The notes under the pieces: generated by a model
The model's database searches: none
Seen by the model: the letters and a program-made list of their open reading frames with translations, nothing else
What the model was told of the DNA's origin: nothing
From: Cryptosporangium phraense
Lineage (GTDB): Bacteria; Actinomycetota; Actinomycetes; Mycobacteriales; Cryptosporangiaceae
Reading direction: 5' to 3'
DNA length: 64,000 bases
NCBI RefSeq assembly: GCF_006912135.1
Contig: NZ_VIRS01000013.1
Span: 158,376 to 222,375 of the forward strand
Part shown: positions 16,980-24,834 of the stretch, piece after piece
Layout of the letters: the number at the start of each line of letters is the position of its first letter
Position numbering within the stretch: the stretch's first letter is position 1
Position numbers and translations under genes: made by a program

Positions 16980-18017
16980 TCAGCGCAGGACGGAGGCCGT
17001 CCACCGGGAGATCCAGGCGTCCCGGTGCGCGTCGATCTCCCCGGCCGGCAGCGTGAGCGGCCGGGCCGGGAGCGTCGCGTAGGCGGTGAACTCGCGCGGT
17101 AGCGGGGTGCCCGGCAGGACCGGGAGCACGAACTCCTGCAGCGGCAGGTCCCGCTGGAACTCGGCCGAGAGCAGGAAGTCGACGAGCTTGCGGCCACCGG
17201 CCGAATTCTTCGCCCCGGCCAGCAGACCGGCGAACTCGATCTGCCGGAAGCAGGTGTCGACGAGGACGCCGGAGGGCGCGGTCGCCGGGCGCTCGGCCGC
17301 GTACAGCACCTCGGCCGGTGGGCTGGACGCGTACGAGACGACCAGCGGACGGTTGCCCTGGCCCCCGGAGCCGACGGTGAACCGCTGACGGTAGGCCTCG
17401 GCCCAGGTGTCGGTCACCAGCGCCCCGTTCGCCCGCAGGCGTTTCCACCAGCCCGTCCACCCCGCCTCGCCGAAGGAGGCGATCGTGCCGAGGAGGAACG
17501 CCAGCCCCGGCGAGGACGTGGCCGGGTTCTCGACCACCAGTTGGTTCCGGTAGGCCGGCGCGGTCAGGTCCTCGAACGTCCGCGGGGGCGCCAGCCGGTG
17601 CGCGGTGTACCAGGCCTTGTCGTAGTTGACGCACACGTCGCCGTAGTCGATCGGCGTGACGGCCGGGTCGAGGTCGAAGGCGCGCGGGACCTGGGTCGCG
17701 GTCGGCGCCCGGTACGGCGTGAAGATCCCGGCCCGGACCGCCCGGGAGAGGAACGTGTTGTCGACGCCGTACAGCACGTCGCCCTGCGGGTGACCCTTGC
17801 TCAGGACGGCCTGGTTGACCAGCGTTCCGGCGTCCCCGGAGCGCAGCACCCGGACCTTCAGGCCGCTGCGGTGCTCGAAGTCGGCCAGCACGCCCGGGCT
17901 GATCCGGAACGAGTCGTGGGTGAGCAGCGTGACGACCGTGGGATCGGCGTCCGGCGACGAGCACGAACAGATCGCCAGCACCGCCGTCACACAGAGCAGT
18001 GCGACCAGCCGTTTCAA
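16980..18017 (-). CDS. Thiamine-type ABC transporter substrate-binding lipoprotein (orphan)
   Basis: 345 residues. The start is a TTG at 18017-18015, supported by GGAGGA seven bases upstream. A lipoprotein signal (MKRLVALLCVTAVLAICSC, lipid cysteine C19) leads into a type-2 periplasmic-binding fold. Text such as VTLLTHDSFRISPGVLADF, GVDNTFLSRA, DYGDVCVNYDK and the ATSSPGLAFLLGTIA motif match thiamine/TPP-binding TbpA-type proteins. No permease or ATPase lies beside it, so it must use partners encoded elsewhere. It is divergent from a ThDP-dependent pyruvate oxidase, which fits a thiamine link. No TPP riboswitch was found in the 155-base spacer. Confidence 0.85.
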   Translation of the reverse strand: MKRLVALLCVTAVLAICSCSSPDADPTVVTLLTHDSFRISPGVLADFEHRSGLKVRVLRSGDAGTLVNQAVLSKGHPQGDVLYGVDNTFLSRAVRAGIFTPYRAPTATQVPRAFDLDPAVTPIDYGDVCVNYDKAWYTAHRLAPPRTFEDLTAPAYRNQLVVENPATSSPGLAFLLGTIASFGEAGWTGWWKRLRANGALVTDTWAEAYRQRFTVGSGGQGNRPLVVSYASSPPAEVLYAAERPATAPSGVLVDTCFRQIEFAGLLAGAKNSAGGRKLVDFLLSAEFQRDLPLQEFVLPVLPGTPLPREFTAYATLPARPLTLPAGEIDAHRDAWISRWTASVLR

Positions 18018-18169
18018 CTCGAGTCCTCCGGTCGCTCGTCGGCGCGGGCCATGCTAACTCCCGGGCGAGCGCGGTCCAGGGCTTCGCGTTCGCCTTGGGT
18101 CAGATGACGGATGCGTCGGGCCCATCGCTGGGTTTGGCTTAGGTCGTCAGCCGCCGCCGGAGGGAGCAT
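18014..18169 (-). CDS. Possible 51-residue upstream ORF of the thiamine-type lipoprotein gene
   Basis: An ORF from ATG 18169 ends in TGA 18016-18014, overlapping the TTG start of the lipoprotein gene (TTGA). The product is charged (TQRWARRIRHLTQGERE in the middle) and matches no family I know. The overlap would permit translational coupling. No ribosome site precedes it, and it could be chance in GC-rich DNA. Confidence 0.2.
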   Translation of the reverse strand: MLPPAAADDLSQTQRWARRIRHLTQGEREALDRARPGVSMARADERPEDSS

Positions 18170-18172
18170 CGC

Positions 18173-19906
18173 GTGAGCCACACTGTCGCCGATCAACTCG
18201 TCGCCTTTCTCGCCGAGGCCGGCGTGCGCCGCATCTACGGCATCGTCGGCGACAGCCTCAACGCGTTCAGCGACGCGGTCCGGCGCAGCGGCCGGCTGGA
18301 GTGGGTGCACGTCCACAACGAGGAGGCGGCCGCGTTCGCGGCGTCGGCCGAAGCGCAGGTCACCGGTCGGCTGGCGGTCTGCGCCGGCAGTTGCGGGCCG
18401 GGCAACACGCACCTGATCCAGGGCGTGCTCGACGCGCACCGGTCGGGTGCGCCGGTCCTCGCGCTCGCCTCGCACATCGCGTCACGGCAGATCGGCAGCG
18501 GGTTCTTCCAGGAGACCAAGCCCGAGGCGCTGTTCGCCCCGGCCAGCCATTACTGCGAGACGGTCGCCCACCCCGAGCAGATGGCCCGGCTGTCCCGGCT
18601 GGCGGTCCAGAACGCGGTCGGGAAGAGCGGCGCCTCGGTGCTCGTGCTCCCCGGCGACGTCCTGGCCGCCGACGCGGTGGAGCACGACCGGCCGGAGCGG
18701 CTGGTCACCTCCGCCCCGCGGACCGCTCCCGACCCCGAGGAGATCCGCGAGCTGGCCGATCGGATCGCCGCGGCCGACAAGGTCGCGATCTTCGCCGGCA
18801 TCGGCTGCACGGACGCCCGCGCCGAGGTGCTCGAGCTGGCCGGGCGGCTGCAGGCCCCGATCGGGCACACGCTGCGCGGCAAGGACGTCTTCGGGTGGGA
18901 CAACCCGTTCGACGTCGGCATGACCGGGCTGCTCGGCTATGGCGCCTGCTACGAGGCGCTGCACGAGGCCGACCTCGTCCTGCTGCTCGGCACCGACTTC
19001 CCCTACGACGACTTCCTGCCCGGCGCCCGGACGGTCCAGGTCGACCGCGACCCGGCCCGGCTCGGGCGTCGGACGCCGCTGGTGCAGGGCGTGGCCGCGG
19101 ACGTCGGGCTGACGCTGCGCGCGCTGTTGCCGCTGCTGGAACAGCGCACCGGGCGGAAGTTCCTCGACACGATGCTGCGCCACACCGAGCACACGCTGCG
19201 CACCGCGGTCGAGGCGTACACCGGCGAGCACCACCAGCGCATCCCGATCCACCCCGAGTACCTGGCCCGCGTCGTGGACCGGGCCGCCGCCCCGGACGCC
19301 GTCTTCACCGTCGACACTGGCATGTGCTGCACCTGGGCGGCCAGGTACCTGACGCCCACCGGGCAGCGCCGGATCCTCGGCTCGTTCGTCCACGGGTCGA
19401 TGGCCAACGCGCTTCCGATGGCGATCGGCGCGCAGTTCGCCGCGCCCGGCCGCCAGGTCGTCTCGTTCTCCGGCGACGGCGGTCTGGCGATGCTGCTGGG
19501 CGAGCTGCTCACGGTCAGGCGGCACCGGCTCCCGGTGAAGACCGTCGTCTTCAACAACTCCAGCCTCGGCATGGTGCGGCTGGAGATGATGGTCGCCGGC
19601 GACCCGCCGTTCGAGACCGACCACGAACCGGTCGACTTCGCCGCGATCGCCGCCGCCGCGGGCCTCTACGCCGAGCGCGTCACCGACCCCGCTAATCTGA
19701 CCGGAGCGGTCGAGAAATGGCTCGCGCACGACGGCCCGGCGCTTCTCGACGTCGTCACCACGCCCGACGCTCTGGAGGTGCCGTCGCACGTGACCATCGC
19801 CGAGACCAGGGGATTCGCGCTGTCGCTGGGCAAGACGGTGCTCGGCGGCGGGGTGGGCGAGGCGATCGAGCTGGCCCGGCAGAACCTCCGCAACATCCCG
19901 CACTGA
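18173..19906 (+). CDS. poxB: Pyruvate oxidase / pyruvate:quinone dehydrogenase, ThDP-dependent
   Basis: 577 residues, GTG start after GGAGGGA (18159-18165). Three-domain ThDP enzyme: N-terminal PYR domain with GIVGDSLNAF and cofactor-activating Glu at residue 50 or 51 (HNEEAA); central FAD-type domain about 190-335; C-terminal PP domain with the metal motif GDGGLAM (D435) through NNSSLGM. It resembles PoxB, the membrane-associated flavoenzyme that decarboxylates pyruvate to acetate with electrons to quinone. A C-terminal extension of about 40 residues is compatible with lipid binding. Acetolactate synthase-like paralogues are the alternative. Confidence 0.85.
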   Translation: MSHTVADQLVAFLAEAGVRRIYGIVGDSLNAFSDAVRRSGRLEWVHVHNEEAAAFAASAEAQVTGRLAVCAGSCGPGNTHLIQGVLDAHRSGAPVLALASHIASRQIGSGFFQETKPEALFAPASHYCETVAHPEQMARLSRLAVQNAVGKSGASVLVLPGDVLAADAVEHDRPERLVTSAPRTAPDPEEIRELADRIAAADKVAIFAGIGCTDARAEVLELAGRLQAPIGHTLRGKDVFGWDNPFDVGMTGLLGYGACYEALHEADLVLLLGTDFPYDDFLPGARTVQVDRDPARLGRRTPLVQGVAADVGLTLRALLPLLEQRTGRKFLDTMLRHTEHTLRTAVEAYTGEHHQRIPIHPEYLARVVDRAAAPDAVFTVDTGMCCTWAARYLTPTGQRRILGSFVHGSMANALPMAIGAQFAAPGRQVVSFSGDGGLAMLLGELLTVRRHRLPVKTVVFNNSSLGMVRLEMMVAGDPPFETDHEPVDFAAIAAAAGLYAERVTDPANLTGAVEKWLAHDGPALLDVVTTPDALEVPSHVTIAETRGFALSLGKTVLGGGVGEAIELARQNLRNIPH

Positions 19907-19912
19907 GCCTCC

Positions 19913-21952
19913 GTGGACGAACTGGCGCGCCGACGCGTCCCGCCGATCCTGGCCGAGCAGCTCGGGCACGGCTTTGGTTCGGCGTCGGAGGCGGCCCGGC
20001 AGGTGGCCGGCGTCGCCGCTCTGCTCGGCCGCCGCTGGCGGCCGGACGAGGTCGCGGCCCTGCTCGGCTGGCCGGAACCCGCGGTCCGGTCGGCCGCCGC
20101 CGAGCTGACCGCGGCCGACCTGGTCGCGCCCGAGTCCGACTCCGTCGATGTCGACGCCGACGTCGAGAGCTACGCGTTCCGGCACGAGTCGTTCCAGCGG
20201 TACGCCGTCCGGTTCGTACCGGCCGCCGCCCGGCGCGGTCACCGGCGGGCCTGGGTCGACCTGCGGCTGGCCGCCGGAGCGTCGCCGGTGGAGGTGGCCT
20301 CGGTGCTCGCGGTCGTGGCCGAACCGGGCGACGCCGAGGCGGTCGCGATCCTGGCCGCGGCGGCCCGCGCGCTGGGCGAGAACACCCCGGCCCCGGCGGC
20401 CGACCTCTACCTCCGCGCGCTCGACCTCGACCCGCCCGGCACCCCGGAGCATGCCCGGCTGGCCGCCGAGGCCGCGGTCGCGCTGTGGGCGGCCGAGCGC
20501 GGCGAGGACGGCTCCGCGGTCAGCGACGCGTCACTGCGAGGCTTCCCGGACGCTCCGACCGAGGCGCGGGCCCGGCTGGAACTGGCCCTGCGGGTGGCGA
20601 ACTACTCCTCGGCCGAGACGATCCGGCAGTGCCGGCTGGCGCTCGCGCTGCCCGGCCTCGGCGCCGAGCTGCGGGCCCGGCTGCTGTCGCTGCTCATCGG
20701 CGCCCTCTACACCGCCGACGAGTACGAGGACGTGCCCGAGCTGCAGGAGCCGGCCCGGGCCGCGGCCGGCCAGACCGACGACGTCCAGGCCCAGCTCACG
20801 ACGCTGGAGTCGGGCTCGGTGGTGGCGTTCTACGCCGGCGACTGGGAGGCGGCGCTGGCCGCCCAGGACGAGGCCGACGCGCTCCGGACGCTCACCCGCA
20901 CCGCCGCCCCGCGCCCCGCTCCGTACGACCTCTGGCCGTGCATGCAGCTCAGCGCGGTCGGGCGGGCCGGCGAGGGACTGGCGCTGACCGCCCGCGAGAC
21001 GCGCCGCGCGTCCGCGTCCGGGCTCGCGTTGCTCCGCTGGGGTGCGGCCCGGGCGCAGCTCCAGTTCAACCTCGGCCGGCTGGCCCTGGCGCTGGCCGAG
21101 GCCGAGGGCGTCCGGGAGTTCGACGAGGTAGTCGACCCGGACGGCTTCGCCGGAGTGCTGGTCGCCCGGGTCCACGCGCGCACCGCGGCCCACCGCGGGA
21201 TGCCGGAGGAGGTGGCCGCCGCCCGCCGCGCGGTGGCCCCGCGGCTGCGCAGCGAACTGCGCTGGCAGCGAGGCACCGCGCTGCTGGACGCCGCCCTCCT
21301 GGCCGATCAGGCCGGCGACACCGACGCGCTGGCCGCGCTGATCGGCGAGGCGACCGGGAACCGCGAACCCGAGGGCGTCCGCTTCTTCGCGGGCTCGGAC
21401 GCCGCCGACGAACTGCTCGTCGGCCGGCTGGCGCTGCGGGCGGGCCACGACGCCGTCGCCCGGGAGGTCCTCGACACGCTCGTCCGGCTGGAGACGCGCA
21501 ATCCGCGGCTGCCGTTCCTGCACGGGCTGGCCCTGCACCTGAGCGGTCTGGTCGATCGTGACGCGGGCCGGCTCCTGCAGGCCGCGGCGGCCTACGCGAC
21601 CTCCGACCGCGTGCTGGTCCGGGCCGGGGCGTTCGAGGACGCCGGACGGCAACAGCTGGCCGACGGGCGGGACGCCGACACCGCGCTCCGCCAGGCGCTG
21701 CGGCTCTACTCGGCGGCCGGCTGCCGCAACGACGCCGACCGGATCCGGGCCCGGCTCGCCGCGGCCGGCCGGCCGGTCGCGCCCGGCGACGAGCCGCCGC
21801 TCCCCGAGGACCCTACGGTGCGCGCGGCCGAGCTGGCCGCCGGGGGCCTGGGTACCCCGGAGATCGCCGAGGCCCTCGACCTGCCGGCCCCGACCGTCCG
21901 AGCGCTACTCCGGCGAGCCGCGGCGCGGGCCCGGCAGCGGCCCGGTCACTGA
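19913..21952 (+). CDS. LAL-like regulator lacking its ATPase domain
   Basis: 679 residues, GTG start six bases after the pyruvate oxidase stop, without a clear ribosome site. The sequence begins where LAL proteins continue after their AAA module: a winged-helix-like segment (VAALLGRRWRPDEVAALLG), then FRHESFQRYAV, then about 500 residues of TPR-like helices. No Walker A or B exists. The C-terminus has a degenerate LuxR-like helix-turn-helix (AAGGLGTPEIAEALDL) without the usual KLG tail. It may be a truncated LAL gene or a regulator that lost ATP control. Overlaps the convergent canonical LAL gene by seven bases. Confidence 0.75.
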   Translation: MDELARRRVPPILAEQLGHGFGSASEAARQVAGVAALLGRRWRPDEVAALLGWPEPAVRSAAAELTAADLVAPESDSVDVDADVESYAFRHESFQRYAVRFVPAAARRGHRRAWVDLRLAAGASPVEVASVLAVVAEPGDAEAVAILAAAARALGENTPAPAADLYLRALDLDPPGTPEHARLAAEAAVALWAAERGEDGSAVSDASLRGFPDAPTEARARLELALRVANYSSAETIRQCRLALALPGLGAELRARLLSLLIGALYTADEYEDVPELQEPARAAAGQTDDVQAQLTTLESGSVVAFYAGDWEAALAAQDEADALRTLTRTAAPRPAPYDLWPCMQLSAVGRAGEGLALTARETRRASASGLALLRWGAARAQLQFNLGRLALALAEAEGVREFDEVVDPDGFAGVLVARVHARTAAHRGMPEEVAAARRAVAPRLRSELRWQRGTALLDAALLADQAGDTDALAALIGEATGNREPEGVRFFAGSDAADELLVGRLALRAGHDAVAREVLDTLVRLETRNPRLPFLHGLALHLSGLVDRDAGRLLQAAAAYATSDRVLVRAGAFEDAGRQQLADGRDADTALRQALRLYSAAGCRNDADRIRARLAAAGRPVAPGDEPPLPEDPTVRAAELAAGGLGTPEIAEALDLPAPTVRALLRRAAARARQRPGH

Positions 21953-24693
21953 TCTTCGGCCAGCACGATCCGGGCCAGCTCGACCCGGGAGCGGACGCCG
22001 AGCTTGGCGTAGGTGTTGCGCAGGTGCGTGCTGACCGTGTGCGGAGACAGGAACAGCCGGTCGGCGGCCTCGCGCTTGGTCGCGCCGCGTCCGATGATCC
22101 GCGCGACCTCGAGCTCGGTCGCGGTCAGCGCCGCCCAGCCGGTGATTCCGCGGGCCCGTGCGGCTCGGCGGCGCCGCACGCCGAGCTCGCGCAGCAGCGC
22201 GCGGACCCGGGCCGCGTCGCGGTGGGCGCCGTGCCGGTCGAGCAGCAGCAGGGCCCGGTCGAGGTAGCCGACCCCGGTGTCGCCGCGTCCGGCCAGCCGA
22301 CCGGCGTCCTCCAGCGCGGCGGCCAGGACCAGCGGGCGCTCACCCGGCTCCAGCAGCGCGATCGCCCGGTCGAGCTCGGCCGGACTGCGCTCGGTCAGCC
22401 CGCGGGCGTGCGCCCCACCGGCGACCAGCGCGGGCAGGTCGGGGTTGCGGGCGGCGTCGGCGGTGGCCCGGGACGCGATGCGCTCGGCCAGCCGCTGGTT
22501 CCCGGCGCGCAGCGCGATCCGGACCAGCAGCGCCGGGTCACCCGGGTCGGGCGGCTCGGCCAGCCACGGGCCGACGCCCTCCAGCCGGGCCAGCGCGGGC
22601 GCGGCCAGGGCGAGCGCGCGCGCCGGGTCGCCCTGGGCGTCGGCGACCAGCGCGGCGAGCCAGGCGCCGGTGCACCGCACGGCGAGCGACTCCGCGTCGC
22701 GCATCCGCTGGGCGTTGCGGGCCGCCCCGGCGATGCCCGCCTCGTCGCCGCTGGCCAGCGCGGCCCGACCGGCCGTGTAGAGCCCGATGATCGCGGCCGT
22801 GTGGTCGGGCTCCATCGTCTCCGGGCGCTCCGGGAAGGCCGCGGCCAGCGCGGCCGCCTCGGCCAGGGCTCCGGCGTCGAACCGCAGGCGGGCCCGCAGC
22901 GCACGCAGGACGCCGCCCCGCCCGGGCGCGGCGGCGTCGACCGCGGCGAGCGCGGCCCCCACCTCGCCGGCCATGCTCGCGCAGACGGCCGTGAGCAGCG
23001 CCGGGCTCCAGAGCAGCGGGGCGTCGACCAGGTCACGGGCCGCGGCGAGCGACGCCCGGGCCGCGGTGATCCCGTCGGTGTGCAGGCGGACGCACGCCTC
23101 GACCGCCCGCAGGGCGGACAGCGCCTCGACGTCGCCGGTGGCCCGGGCCAGCCGCATCGCGGACGGGAGGAGCGCGGCGGTGGCCTCGATCTCGTAGTCG
23201 CGGATCCGGGTGAGCGCCCGGGTGGCCAGCAACCGGGCCCGGGTGCCGCCGGAGACGCCGGAGAGGCCGAGCGCGGTGGTGCTGTGCCGGACCGACTGGG
23301 CGAACGAGTACTCCCGGTGGACGACGGCGATCGACAGCCGGATGCGCGCCTCGACCTCCGGGTCCAACCGGCCCTGCAGCGACCGTTCGGCCAGCGCCAG
23401 CCCGTCGGCGGCCCGGCCGGCCAGCACGTAGGCGCCGACCGCGTCCTCGATCAACCCGGCCCGGACGGCGTGGTCGGCCGGGGCCAGCTCGAGCGCTCCG
23501 GTCAGCAGCTCGACCGCCCGGCCGGGTACGGCGGCGGACGCGGCCCGGCGCAGCAGTTCCACCGCGGCCAGGTCACCGGGGAGCGCCGAGTCCAGCAGCG
23601 CGTCGGCCACCTCGAGCACCGGGCGGCCGTCGGCGAGGTCGGCGTCGACGGCCTGGCGGCGCAGCGCCCGGACCAGGTCGACCGGCAGGTCCTGACTGAG
23701 CACCTCGCGGACCAGCCCGGTGCGGAAGCGCCGCTGCCCGCCCTCGGAGGTCAGGAGCCCCTCGCCGGCCAGCTCCTCGAGCGGGCCGGTCAGGGCGGCG
23801 GGGGAGCGGTCGAGCAGCGTCGCCAGCTGGGTGACCGTGAACCGGTCGCCGACCGCCGCGCCGATCCGGACCGCTTCCTGGGCCGGCTCGGAGAGCCGCT
23901 CCACCCGTCGGCCGATCACCGCGCGCAGCCGCCCGGAGAACACGTCGGCCTGCTCGGCCAGCCCGCGCAGCAGTTCGACGAGGAGCAGCGGCTCGCCGCC
24001 GGCCCGGTGGGCGAGCGCGCGTTCGGCCGGCGACGGCGGACGCCCCAGCACGTCCCGCGCGACCGCCTCGACCGCGGTGTCGTCCAGGGGCCGGAGCGGG
24101 TGGATCGTCGCGCCGCCGTCGGCCAGCCGGGTCAGCGTCGGGTCGGCGTCCGCGGGCCGGGTGGTGAGGACCCAGGCGACGCGGTGCCCGGCGAGCCGCT
24201 CCGGCAGCGCCCGCAGCACGAACCGGGTGGCGTCGTCGGCCCAGTGCAGGTCGTCGATCGTGATCAGCAGCGGAGTCCGCCGGGCGGCCCGCTCCAGCTG
24301 GTCCTGGAACTCGTCGAGCACCTGGTAGCGCTGGTCGGTGCCGGTGGCCAGGCGACGGGCCGGCTCCGGGCCGAGGACCGGGTCGACCGGGCCGTGCAGG
24401 GCGTCGAGCAGCGGGGCCAGCGGCAGCAGGCGCGACTCGGCCTCGGCCGCCCCGCCGAGCGCGCGGAACCCGGCCGCGGTGGCCAGGCTCCTGGCCTCGG
24501 CCAGTAAGCGGCTCTTACCCGATCCGGTGCCGCCCGCGAACACCAGGACGCCCCCGTGGCCGTCCGCGAGCCGGCCGACGAGCGCGCCCAGAGCGTCGAG
24601 CTCCGCGGTCCGGCCGCGGACCGGAGTCGCCCGGCGGTCCGCCGGGACGCGCACCGGGCCCACCGGGTCCGGGATCGCCCGCTCCGCCACCAT
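21946..24693 (-). CDS. LAL-family (large ATP-binding LuxR) transcriptional regulator
   Basis: 915 residues from ATG 24693, with AGAGGTGG upstream; a GTG nine bases earlier is an alternative. N-terminal AAA module with Walker A GGTGSGKS (K60) and Walker B LLITIDDLHWADD, a winged-helix and TPR-like middle (about 300-830), and a C-terminal LuxR helix-turn-helix (LTATELEVARIIGRGATK, FLSPHTVSTHLRNTYAKLG). Size and order are canonical for the family, where ATP and an inducer control DNA binding. Divergent from the next LAL gene, with 141 bases between starts. Confidence 0.92.
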   Translation of the reverse strand: MVAERAIPDPVGPVRVPADRRATPVRGRTAELDALGALVGRLADGHGGVLVFAGGTGSGKSRLLAEARSLATAAGFRALGGAAEAESRLLPLAPLLDALHGPVDPVLGPEPARRLATGTDQRYQVLDEFQDQLERAARRTPLLITIDDLHWADDATRFVLRALPERLAGHRVAWVLTTRPADADPTLTRLADGGATIHPLRPLDDTAVEAVARDVLGRPPSPAERALAHRAGGEPLLLVELLRGLAEQADVFSGRLRAVIGRRVERLSEPAQEAVRIGAAVGDRFTVTQLATLLDRSPAALTGPLEELAGEGLLTSEGGQRRFRTGLVREVLSQDLPVDLVRALRRQAVDADLADGRPVLEVADALLDSALPGDLAAVELLRRAASAAVPGRAVELLTGALELAPADHAVRAGLIEDAVGAYVLAGRAADGLALAERSLQGRLDPEVEARIRLSIAVVHREYSFAQSVRHSTTALGLSGVSGGTRARLLATRALTRIRDYEIEATAALLPSAMRLARATGDVEALSALRAVEACVRLHTDGITAARASLAAARDLVDAPLLWSPALLTAVCASMAGEVGAALAAVDAAAPGRGGVLRALRARLRFDAGALAEAAALAAAFPERPETMEPDHTAAIIGLYTAGRAALASGDEAGIAGAARNAQRMRDAESLAVRCTGAWLAALVADAQGDPARALALAAPALARLEGVGPWLAEPPDPGDPALLVRIALRAGNQRLAERIASRATADAARNPDLPALVAGGAHARGLTERSPAELDRAIALLEPGERPLVLAAALEDAGRLAGRGDTGVGYLDRALLLLDRHGAHRDAARVRALLRELGVRRRRAARARGITGWAALTATELEVARIIGRGATKREAADRLFLSPHTVSTHLRNTYAKLGVRSRVELARIVLAEDQ

Positions 24694-24834
24694 CGCCCCC
24701 ACCTCTCATCGTTCATCCTCGATCGTGCCTGCTCGGCCCGGGTGCGAATACCGGACGTTCGTCCGAGGTATCGTCCGTTTGCCGAGGACCGGCGGTGCCC
24801 CGAGCGCCGGGCGCGTAGCAGAGTCAGGAGCCAC

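Noticed and set aside
18018..18172. Possible TPP riboswitch before the thiamine-type lipoprotein gene
   Set aside because: Neither the CTGAGA nor the ACCTGA-type thi-box strings are present on the minus strand.
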